Assembly (NCBI GenBank): GCA_017451975.1 | Contig: JAFTNI010000190.1 | Location: 1 to 15,564 of the forward strand | Source: Clostridia bacterium | Lineage (GTDB): Bacteria; Bacillota; Clostridia; Oscillospirales; CAG-272 | Reading direction: 5' to 3' | Length of the DNA stretch: 15,564 nt | Part shown: one piece after another, positions 6,942 through 12,930 of the stretch | Layout: every line of letters begins with the position of its first letter | Numbering within the stretch: position 1 is the stretch's first letter | Position numbers and translations under genes: made by a program | Notes under the pieces: generated by a model | The model's database searches: none | What the model was told of the DNA's origin: nothing | The model's input: the letters and a program-made list of their open reading frames with translations, nothing else

Positions 6942-8087
6942 TTAAAGAAGGCTTCTGTAGAGCGCTTTGATATCTTCGAGCGTAACGTCCTTCGGGTTGC
7001 CGGGGCGGCAAGCATCGTTGTATGCGTCGAGCGCAAGAGCGTCGATATCTTCTTCTTTGAGTATGCCCTTGAGCGTCGTGGGAATGCCAACGTCCTCTGC
7101 GAGCTTGCGAACTGCTTCAACAGCGGCTGCGCGGTATTCTTCCTGTGTCATAGCTTCAACGCCGGGAACACCCATAGCGATAGCGATATCTTTATATTTC
7201 GTGCCCGTGCAATCTGCGTTATATGCCATAACCGTGGGAAGGAGAATAGCGCAAGCCTTGCCGTGGGGTGTATCGTAGTAAGCGGAAAGTGTGTGTGCCA
7301 TAGAGTGGTCTACGCCAAGGCCAACGTTGGAAAAGCCCATGCCTGCAACGTACTGACCGAGCGCCATGCCCTCTCTGCCATCTGCGGTGTTTGCAACAGC
7401 GCCGCGAAGGCTCTTTGCAATGATTTCAATAGCTTTGATATGGAACATATCGGAAAGCGCCCATGCGCCTTTTGTAATGTAACCTTCGATAGCGTGCGTG
7501 AGCGCGTCCATACCTGTAGCGGCTGTGAGCGCTGCGGGCATAGAAGCCATCATATCGGGGTCTACTACGGCAACAACGGGAATATCGTGAACGTCTACGC
7601 AAACGAATTTACGTTTCTTTTCAACGTCTGTGATAACGTAGTTTATAGTAACCTCAGCGGCTGTACCTGCCGTTGTGGGAACGGCGATGATCGGCACGCA
7701 GGGGTTCTTTGTGGGTGCAACACCCTCGAGCGAGCGAACGTCTGCGAACTCGGGGTTTGTGATGATGATGCCGATAGCCTTTGCCGTATCCATAGCAGAG
7801 CCGCCGCCTACTGCAACGATGCAGTCTGCGTCGCAAGCCTTGAATGCTTCAACGCCGCTCTGAACGTTTTCGATAGTGGGGTTAGCTTTGATATTTGTGT
7901 AAAGCGTGTAGGGGATAGAGGCAGCATCGAGAAGGTCTGTAACCTTTGATGTGATACCGAATTTTACAAGGTCGGGGTCGGAAGCAACAAAAGCTTTTTT
8001 GAAGCCTCTTGCAGCGATTTCCGTGGGAACAGCGGCAATCGCGCCCGCGCCGTGGTAAGATGTTTCGTTAAGTACAAATTTGTTCAT
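6942..8087 (-). CDS. fucO: Lactaldehyde reductase (iron-containing group III alcohol dehydrogenase)
   Basis: Reduces L-lactaldehyde to 1,2-propanediol with NADH, the redox outlet of anaerobic fucose or rhamnose breakdown. The 381 residues match E. coli FucO closely from recall: NPEFADVRSLEG (111-122), the TTAGTAAEVTINYVITD block (138-154), and HAIEGYITKGAWALSD. The nucleotide site is GGGS (94-97). Iron ligands are D194 and H198 in GMDALTHAIEGY, H261 in DHSMAH, and H275 in TPHG; H265 is the additional conserved histidine. The ATG at 8087 follows AGAAGG, 9 nt away. It has its own extended -10 promoter (8138-8166) and a leader palindrome at 8107-8121, and ends at a strong terminator. It lies downstream of the AraC gene on the same strand. 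A related 1,2-diol or 1,3-propanediol dehydrogenase cannot be excluded, but FucO is the best match. Confidence 0.9.
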   Translation of the reverse strand: MNKFVLNETSYHGAGAIAAVPTEIAARGFKKAFVASDPDLVKFGITSKVTDLLDAASIPYTLYTNIKANPTIENVQSGVEAFKACDADCIVAVGGGSAMDTAKAIGIIITNPEFADVRSLEGVAPTKNPCVPIIAVPTTAGTAAEVTINYVITDVEKKRKFVCVDVHDIPVVAVVDPDMMASMPAALTAATGMDALTHAIEGYITKGAWALSDMFHIKAIEIIAKSLRGAVANTADGREGMALGQYVAGMGFSNVGLGVDHSMAHTLSAYYDTPHGKACAILLPTVMAYNADCTGTKYKDIAIAMGVPGVEAMTQEEYRAAAVEAVRKLAEDVGIPTTLKGILKEEDIDALALDAYNDACRPGNPKDVTLEDIKALYRSLL

Positions 8088-8106
8088 AGGGGTATACCTT
8101 CTTTCC

Positions 8107-8121
8107 GTATTCTGAGAATAC
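8107..8121. promoter_or_regulatory. Leader palindrome, candidate operator of fucO
   Basis: A perfect 7-bp inverted repeat (GTATTCT-G-AGAATAC) located about +10 to +24 from the predicted fucO start site, between promoter and SD. The site suits a repressor or a small RNA hairpin. It does not match a regulator motif I know. Confidence 0.45.
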
Positions 8122-8137
8122 TGTATTTTATAAGTAT

Positions 8138-8166
8138 ATTATATCACGTCTATAGGGTTTTTTCAA
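8138..8166 (-). promoter_or_regulatory. Strong promoter of fucO
   Basis: On the minus strand, TTGAAA (8166-8161), 17-nt spacer, perfect TATAAT (8143-8138), preceded by TGA (extended -10). It lies in the 114-nt gap between the AraC stop and the fucO start, so fucO can be expressed independently of the regulator. Confidence 0.85.
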
Positions 8167-8201
8167 TATGTAAAATGTAAATAATTTTGAAAAAGCGCGC
8201 T

Positions 8202-8990
8202 TTACCCCTTGCGATATTTCCCTGGCGAGGTGCCCGTTATGCGCTTGAATTGGCGCGCGAAATAGCAGGTGTCGTAGTAGCCAAGCGCCTCTGCCACGCC
8301 CTCTATGGAAAGAGAAGTGGAGGAAAGCAGGAATTTTGCCTTGTTCACGCGTGCATTTGCAAGGTATTCAGAAAAGGATATGCCCGCCGCACGGGAAAAA
8401 ACTCTGCCAAGGTAATCTGCCGAATAGCCGTATTCTGCGGCGAAGGCGGCAAGCGAATGTGCTTCCTCTGGCGAAAGGTTTATCCGGTCGCAGATTTTTT
8501 CTATAATTGCGCTTTTTTCTCCGCCTGTTTCGCTCTTTTCCTCTGGCTTGCTCGCCTCGAAATATTCCGAAAGCGCGGCAAGGAAGAAAACGCGCGCGCT
8601 TTCCGTTTTGGCGGAATTGTACAAGCGTATTACGCGCAAAAGCGTTTCGCGCATATAGCCGATATCGGCTATGCGTTTATATAAAAACGGGTGGGCGCCA
8701 AGCGCTTCCGCGCCTTTTGGCGAAAGCTGAAAATGCACGTTCATTGTAAGCAAGTGCTCCTCGCCGTGCTCACCGATATAGTGCGTATTTGGGAAAAGCA
8801 GCAGGCAAGAGCCCCTTTCAACCTCTGCCGTTTCACGCTCTGTTATAATGCGCCCCTTTCCGCGCAGAACGAACCAAAGGTCGAAATCCTGAAAGCCGCA
8901 CGGGCCAGTGTCCCAATGCCATGCGGCATCGCAATCGGAAATGCCGCAGGAGTTTATTTTTATATTTTCAAATAAATCTTGTGTGTTCAT
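8202..8990 (-). CDS. AraC-family transcriptional regulator
   Basis: A 262-residue AraC/XylS regulator, probably a sugar-responsive activator of the divergent isomerase-like gene, of fucO, or both. The N-terminal cupin-like ligand domain (about 1-100) includes HWDTGP, LWFVLRGKGRI and LLLFPNTHYIGEHGEEH. The C-terminal two-HTH DNA-binding domain (about 162-261) has YSADYLGRVFSRAAGISFSEY, then SIEGVAEALGYYDTCYFARQ followed by FKRITGTSPGKYRK, a close match to the family signature. The frame continues upstream to a TTG at 9005, but that codon lies inside the predicted -10 region. The ATG at 8990 is therefore preferred. No SD precedes it, and the predicted start of transcription falls on the A of this ATG, so the mRNA may be leaderless. 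The stop TAA overlaps a GC-rich palindrome at 8192-8203, too short to be a convincing terminator. Confidence 0.92.
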   Translation of the reverse strand: MNTQDLFENIKINSCGISDCDAAWHWDTGPCGFQDFDLWFVLRGKGRIITERETAEVERGSCLLLFPNTHYIGEHGEEHLLTMNVHFQLSPKGAEALGAHPFLYKRIADIGYMRETLLRVIRLYNSAKTESARVFFLAALSEYFEASKPEEKSETGGEKSAIIEKICDRINLSPEEAHSLAAFAAEYGYSADYLGRVFSRAAGISFSEYLANARVNKAKFLLSSTSLSIEGVAEALGYYDTCYFARQFKRITGTSPGKYRKG

Positions 8991-8996
8991 ACCGTA

Positions 8997-9025
8997 ATTG
9001 TACAATATTTAGCCGTTTTTGTCAA
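8997..9025 (-). promoter_or_regulatory. Near-consensus promoter of the araC-type gene
   Basis: On the minus strand, perfect TTGACA (9025-9020), 17-nt spacer, TACAAT (9002-8997). The next seven bases are TACGGTA, the last being the A of the ATG at 8990. The -35 box abuts that of the divergent promoter. Confidence 0.75.
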
Positions 9026-9054
9026 TGGAAAAGCGGGTGCGGATTGGGTATAAT
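9026..9054 (+). promoter_or_regulatory. Probable regulated promoter of the isomerase-like gene
   Basis: A perfect TATAAT (9049-9054) lies 17 nt downstream of a weak -35 candidate, TGGAAA (9026-9031), four of six matches. A strong -10 with a poor -35 is what an AraC-activated promoter often looks like. The spacer is G-rich. Confidence 0.6.
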
Positions 9055-9089
9055 ATATATAAACAAAACTTTTTGCTTTGGAGGATATT

Positions 9090-10403
9090 ATGAAAACAAA
9101 AGTTAAAGTTGCCGTGCAGATGAAAGCCCCCGGTGTGCCAGGCTGGCCCTGCATCAATTACGATTACGATAAGGAGCTTGCCCGCGTTATGGAGCCCGTA
9201 TATGCGCGCAACCCCGATATAGAATTTGATATTTTCAAATATACGAACGTGGAAATGGCGAAGGCAGATTATTCAAGCGACCTTGCGCGCTACGACGGTG
9301 TGCTTGTGCTGCTTATGACAAACTGGCTTAAAATAGACGAATTTTACATAAATCAATCCAAAGAGGGGTTGCCTACGGTTGTTTGCGACGTACCCTACTG
9401 CGGAAGCGGAAGTATGCTGGAAAAAACAAGCCCGCTTGTAAGAAGCGGCGGCTTTCCCGTGCCCATGGTTTCTTCCTTTGATTATAACGATATTGCAGAA
9501 GCGGCGGCGCTTTTCGCCGTTATCAAAAAGATGAAGGAAGCGCGTGTGCTTGTTATCAAAAACCGCGCGCAGGAGGAAATTCAGGCGGCGGCGCATAAAA
9601 CCTGGGGCTGCACCTTCATAAACAAGACCGCGAAAGACCTTATGGAGGTTTTCGGCGGTATTTCCGATGAAGAAGCCGCGCCCCTTGCCGAAAAATGGGA
9701 GCGCGAGGCGGCAGAGGTGCGCGAGCCCACGAAGGCAGACATTATGCAGGGCGCGAAGCTTTATTACGCTATGAAAAAGATGATGGCGGAATGCGGCGCA
9801 GACGCCGTGACCATAGATTGCCTTGAGCTTTCCTACAACGATATTTACGGCGAAAGCTGCCATATGTACCCCTGCCTTGCCTACTACCAGATGGCAAACG
9901 ACGGTGAAATCGGTATATGCGAGGCAGACATAAACTCCACGCTTTCCGCAATGCTCACGCTCTACCTCACGGGCAGACCGGGCTACGTTTCCGATCCCGT
10001 TATAGATACATCATCGGGGCAGATAATTTATTCCCACTGCGTTGCTTGCCGCAAGGTTTACGGTAAGGATGACCCGCGCACCTGCCAATATTATTTGCGC
10101 AGCCACGCCGAGGATAAAAAGGGCGCCTCGGTACAGGTTATTTTCCCGTGCGGCGAAAAGCTTACAACAGTGCAGATAAGCAACACAGACGGCTGGGCAA
10201 GCATACACTCTTCCGTTTCCTGCGGCAACGCAAGCGGCGAAAACGGCTGCAGAAGCAAGCTTGCGGCAACCTGCGAAGCAGAAAATATACTCGAAAACTG
10301 GATGCCGCAATGGCACAGGGTAACCGTTTTCGGCGATTACCGCAAGGCTATGAAGAACCTTTTCAAAATGAAGGGCTATACAATTATTGAAGAAGATAAG
10401 TAA
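9090..10403 (+). CDS. L-fucose/L-arabinose isomerase-like protein
   Basis: A 437-residue protein resembling the FucI/AraA-type sugar isomerase superfamily (COG2407-like). Such enzymes interconvert aldoses and ketoses with a bound divalent metal. The N-terminal Rossmann-like part (about 1-150) includes KVKVAVQMKAP, DGVLVLLMTNWLKID and GLPTVVCDVPYCG. The C-terminal part has GICEADINSTLSAML (275-289), PGYVSDPVIDTSSG and the HRVTVFGDY motif (409-417). By position, candidate metal or catalytic residues are E278, D302 or D306, H316 and H409; the 24-residue E278-D302 spacing equals that of the E. coli FucI Glu/Asp pair as I recall it. The protein is cysteine-rich (16 Cys), consistent with an anaerobe. 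The ATG at 9090 follows GGAGG (9080-9084), so the TTG at 9078 is rejected. It is divergent from the AraC gene, and FucO is encoded nearby. The actual substrate is unknown. Confidence 0.72.
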   Translation: MKTKVKVAVQMKAPGVPGWPCINYDYDKELARVMEPVYARNPDIEFDIFKYTNVEMAKADYSSDLARYDGVLVLLMTNWLKIDEFYINQSKEGLPTVVCDVPYCGSGSMLEKTSPLVRSGGFPVPMVSSFDYNDIAEAAALFAVIKKMKEARVLVIKNRAQEEIQAAAHKTWGCTFINKTAKDLMEVFGGISDEEAAPLAEKWEREAAEVREPTKADIMQGAKLYYAMKKMMAECGADAVTIDCLELSYNDIYGESCHMYPCLAYYQMANDGEIGICEADINSTLSAMLTLYLTGRPGYVSDPVIDTSSGQIIYSHCVACRKVYGKDDPRTCQYYLRSHAEDKKGASVQVIFPCGEKLTTVQISNTDGWASIHSSVSCGNASGENGCRSKLAATCEAENILENWMPQWHRVTVFGDYRKAMKNLFKMKGYTIIEEDK

Positions 10404-10411
10404 AAATCAAC

Positions 10412-10442
10412 GCAGCAGTGTTTTACGCACTGCTGCATTTTT
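10412..10442 (+). terminator. Terminator of the isomerase-like gene
   Basis: A perfect 9-bp stem, GCAGCAGTG / CACTGCTGC, with a 7-nt loop (TTTTACG), followed by ATTTTT. It starts 8 nt after the TAA at 10403. Confidence 0.9.
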
Positions 10443-10481
10443 CCGCTTAGCCTCCCTTTTTGACCGAAAAGCGCGGAAACG

Positions 10482-10510
10482 TTGAAATTTTCCTCATCGC
10501 GGTGTAAAAT
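10482..10510 (+). promoter_or_regulatory. Promoter of the LytTR-DUF3021 operon
   Basis: TTGAAA (10482-10487), 17-nt spacer, TAAAAT (10505-10510). It ends 22 nt before the GTG start at 10533. I looked for the paired direct repeats expected for LytTR autoregulation and did not see clear ones. Confidence 0.7.
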
Positions 10511-10532
10511 AAAAGTGTAAGGGGTGATTTTC

Positions 10533-10970
10533 GTGAAATTTACGCTTATTATAGATGAAAATTGCGAGGAAGAGGTTGTGGTATATGCCCGCGGCAAAAG
10601 CAAATTTACAGAGGAGCTTGCCGATTTTGTGAAAAGCAACACGCCCGAGCTTATAGGCTATAGCGGTAAAAGCATAGTAAAGCTTGCGCTTTCCGAGGTT
10701 TTTGCATTTACCGTGGAGGAGGGCAAGGTCTTTGCCGCCACTGCGCAGGGCAAGCTTTGCGTGCAGAAGCGGCTTTACCAGATAGAAGAAATGCTTGACG
10801 CGCGCTTTGTGAAAATAAATCAATCCTGCATTGTGAACGTGGGGCAGATAGAGCGCTTTGAAGCTACCTTTGGCGGCTCGCTTATGGTAGTGCTGAAAAA
10901 CGGGTACCGCGATTATGTTTCACGCAGGCAGATGAAAACCGTTAAAGAAAGGCTGGGTATAAGAAAATGA
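10533..10970 (+). CDS. LytTR-domain DNA-binding regulator
   Basis: A 145-residue regulator with a C-terminal LytTR DNA-binding domain (about 45-143). It contains KSIVKLALSEVFAFTVEEGK, the typical FVKINQSCIVNVGQIERF (92-109), LKNGYRDYVSRRQMKTVKER, and a final LG. There is no receiver domain; the first 40 residues (MKFTLIIDENCEEEVVVYAR) are the short N-terminal extension of stand-alone LytTR proteins. The GTG at 10533 is preferred over the GTG at 10524, because AAGGGGTGA (10519-10526) provides an SD 6 nt upstream and overlaps the earlier codon. Its TGA overlaps the ATG of the DUF3021 gene (ATGA at 10967-10970), so the two are translationally coupled. LytTR genes paired with a small membrane protein often act as autoregulated systems in which the membrane partner restrains the regulator; that role is inferred here. 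Confidence 0.9.
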   Translation: MKFTLIIDENCEEEVVVYARGKSKFTEELADFVKSNTPELIGYSGKSIVKLALSEVFAFTVEEGKVFAATAQGKLCVQKRLYQIEEMLDARFVKINQSCIVNVGQIERFEATFGGSLMVVLKNGYRDYVSRRQMKTVKERLGIRK

Positions 10971-11383
10971 ACAAATATTTAAAAATTTTTTTGCACAGGG
11001 GGCTTATTTTCGGGGGCTTCGGCCCTATTGTTGTGGGAATAGTATATTTTATTCTGGGGCAAACGCTCGAGGGCTTTTCGCTCGGCGGCGATGAAGTGTG
11101 CATAGGTATCGTATCCACATACCTGCTTGCTTTTGTGCACGCGGGCGCGAGCGTGTTCAACAGCATTGAGCATTGGGGCATTGCGAGATCGCTCGGGTGC
11201 CACTTCGGCGTGCTTTACGTTGCATATGCCGTTTGCTACCTTGTGAACGATTGGATACCGAGAAGCAACGCGGGCTTTGCCGTGTTCACGGCGGTTTTCG
11301 CGGTGTTTTACCTTCTTGTGTGGGCTATAGTGTTTATTTCCGTAAAAGCGGCGAGCAAGAATTTTAATAAAAAACTGAATTAA
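10967..11383 (+). CDS. DUF3021 family membrane protein
   Basis: A 138-residue integral membrane protein with four predicted hydrophobic segments, roughly 11-30, 43-64, 77-94 and 103-126, and a basic C-terminal tail (KAASKNFNKKLN). Length, four-helix layout and position immediately after a LytTR gene match the DUF3021 family. It is probably the membrane partner or inhibitor of the LytTR protein, by analogy with known LytTR regulatory pairs. The ATG overlaps the upstream TGA, and an AGAAAGG stretch inside the LytTR coding end could serve as SD, though at long spacing, so coupling is likely. A terminator follows at 11397. No enzymatic motif is seen. Confidence 0.85.
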   Translation: MNKYLKIFLHRGLIFGGFGPIVVGIVYFILGQTLEGFSLGGDEVCIGIVSTYLLAFVHAGASVFNSIEHWGIARSLGCHFGVLYVAYAVCYLVNDWIPRSNAGFAVFTAVFAVFYLLVWAIVFISVKAASKNFNKKLN

Positions 11384-11396
11384 AACAGAAAAAACA

Positions 11397-11427
11397 ACGC
11401 CGTTTATTGACAAAACGGCGTATTTTC
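11397..11427 (+). terminator. Terminator of the LytTR-DUF3021 operon
   Basis: A 9-bp stem, ACGCCGTTT / AAACGGCGT (11397-11405 and 11413-11421), followed by ATTTTC. The 7-nt loop ATTGACA contains the -35 box TTGACA of the next gene's promoter. Confidence 0.82.
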
Positions 11428-11435
11428 GGTATACT
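11407..11435 (+). promoter_or_regulatory. Strong promoter of the ADP-ribosylglycohydrolase-family gene, nested in the upstream terminator
   Basis: Perfect TTGACA (11407-11412), 17-nt spacer, TATACT (11430-11435). The -35 box is the hairpin loop and the 3' arm forms half of the spacer. It is about 51 nt upstream of the ATG. Confidence 0.78.
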
Positions 11436-11486
11436 GTAACTAGATTATTTAGTAAAGATGCCCTATGGCATAAAAAGGAGAATAAT

Positions 11487-12893
11487 ATGGCAGACGACAA
11501 ACACTATGAATACGGTACCGCAATGAACCCCAGCATGGAAAAGCTCAAAAAGCAGGGTAACTCTTATGCAGAGCAGCTTTTCGGCGAATACAGACAGTGC
11601 TACGACGAAGGTCTGGATGTAGAGCCTTACCAGAAGGTTTTCTTCGCTGTTCGCAGAATGCCCCTTTGCACGGAAAGAGAAGAAATGGCAAACCTTCTTC
11701 AGAACATCATTTATAAATTGCCCATTAGAGCAGACTATGCTTACAAAGAACCCTCCGACCTTGCGGGAATACGCGCGCTTCGCAAGCCCTACGCATATGA
11801 AGGCAAGGCTGTAGAAGGCGATGCGCTCAAGGATAAAATTCGCGGCGCTTGGTATGGCAGAGTTTGCGGCTGCTGGCTCGGCAAACCCATCGAGGGCGCG
11901 AAATACGCGGAAATTACCGAATTCCTTAAGGAAACGGGCAACTACCCCATGAGCCGTTACATTCTCGCGGCAGACGTCAAGGACGAGATGAACGACAGAT
12001 ATAAATTCCCCTTCAGAAGAAGACTTAATATGTACCCCGACGTTGCAACCTGTATGCCCGCAGACGACGATACGAACTATACGCTTATGGCACAGGTAAC
12101 AATTGAAAAATACGGCAGAAACTTTGCCCCCGACGATATGGCGGAAAGATGGGTAGCACTCCAGCCCAAAACGGCTTACTGGACAGCAGAGCAGGCGGCG
12201 TTTACAAACTTTGTAAACGGTTTCGAGCCCCCTGCATCCGCTATGTACAAAAACCCCTACCGTGAATGGATCGGCGCGCAGATACGCGGCGACTACTTCG
12301 GCAATATCAACCCCGGCAACCCCGAGCTTGCCGCAGAAATGGCATGGAGAGATGCTTCCATTTCCCACACGAAGAACGGTATCTACGGCGAAATGTTCGT
12401 GGCAGCTATGCTCGCTATCGCTGCTACTACAGATAATATCAAAGATATCATCTACGGCGGTCTTGCAGAAATTCCCGCAACGTCGCGCCTCTACGAAGCT
12501 GTTATGAAGCTTATGGCGAAATACGACGAGGGTGCAAGCACGGAAGAAATGTTTGCATACATTCACAGCATCTACAATAACGAGGACGGATTTGATTGGT
12601 GCCACACGATTTCCAATGCGCTCGTTGTTATTGCTTCCTTGCTTTGCGGCGAGGGTGATTACGGCAAATCTATCTGCCTTTCCGTTCAGACTGGCTTTGA
12701 TACAGACTGCAACGGCGCAACCGTTGGCTCTATTATCGGTATGAGAAACGGCATGGCAGGCGTAGGCGAAGAATGGACAGCACCCACAAACGGCAAATTC
12801 CAGACAAACCTTTGCGGCTATACCGAAGCAAGCATCGAAGAATGTGTAGATAAAACAATGGAACACATGAAAGACGAACCCAAAGAAGACTAA
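11487..12893 (+). CDS. ADP-ribosylglycohydrolase-family protein
   Basis: A 468-residue protein of the DraG/ARH-type fold, which removes ADP-ribose or hydrolyses related N- or O-glycosidic bonds using two Mg ions. The fold starts near residue 113: DALKDKIRGAWYGRVCGCWL followed by GKPIEG. The first metal motif is ADDDTNY (D193-T196), then SHTKNGIYGEMF (293-304), and the second metal motif is GFDTDCNGATVGSIIGMRNG (403-422; D405, D407). The first ~112 residues are an extra mainly helical region I do not recognise. No signal peptide is present, so it is cytosolic. The ATG at 11487 follows AAGGAG. It is monocistronic, with its own near-consensus promoter and a strong terminator. Members of this family found among sugar genes may act on small glycosides rather than proteins; no modifying ADP-ribosyltransferase is visible nearby. 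Confidence 0.88.
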   Translation: MADDKHYEYGTAMNPSMEKLKKQGNSYAEQLFGEYRQCYDEGLDVEPYQKVFFAVRRMPLCTEREEMANLLQNIIYKLPIRADYAYKEPSDLAGIRALRKPYAYEGKAVEGDALKDKIRGAWYGRVCGCWLGKPIEGAKYAEITEFLKETGNYPMSRYILAADVKDEMNDRYKFPFRRRLNMYPDVATCMPADDDTNYTLMAQVTIEKYGRNFAPDDMAERWVALQPKTAYWTAEQAAFTNFVNGFEPPASAMYKNPYREWIGAQIRGDYFGNINPGNPELAAEMAWRDASISHTKNGIYGEMFVAAMLAIAATTDNIKDIIYGGLAEIPATSRLYEAVMKLMAKYDEGASTEEMFAYIHSIYNNEDGFDWCHTISNALVVIASLLCGEGDYGKSICLSVQTGFDTDCNGATVGSIIGMRNGMAGVGEEWTAPTNGKFQTNLCGYTEASIEECVDKTMEHMKDEPKED

Positions 12894-12898
12894 AGCTT

Positions 12899-12929
12899 AA
12901 AATCCTCCGAATTTTTCGGAGGATTTTTT
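12899..12929. terminator. Bidirectional terminator between the ARG-family gene and the convergent surface-protein gene
   Basis: A 13-bp stem, AAAATCCTCCGAA / TTCGGAGGATTTT (12899-12911, 12915-12927), 3-nt loop and T run. It lies between the stop at 12893 and the final TAG of the minus-strand gene at 12931. Confidence 0.92.
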
Positions 12930-12930
12930 G

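Noticed and set aside
6915..7949. Cysteine-rich open plus-strand frame of 344 codons
   Set aside because: It is antisense to fucO, starts at the shared terminator, and is explained by the codon use of fucO.
8192..8203. AAAGCGCGCTTT palindrome at the end of the AraC gene as a terminator
   Set aside because: Without a loop the usable stem is only about four base pairs; too weak to call.
8991..9005. TTG start for the AraC-type gene at 9005
   Set aside because: This codon falls within the predicted -10 region, so it would not be in the transcript from that promoter.
9078..9089. TTG start for the isomerase-like gene
   Set aside because: The TTG overlaps the GGAGG that serves the ATG at 9090.
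10474..10487. cre-like (CcpA) site overlapping the LytTR operon -35 box
   Set aside because: Two of the invariant positions do not match and no other cre-like sites were noticed.
11463..12866. Open minus-strand frame of 467 codons
   Set aside because: Antisense to the ADP-ribosylglycohydrolase-family gene, which has promoter, SD and metal motifs; the antisense frame has no SD.
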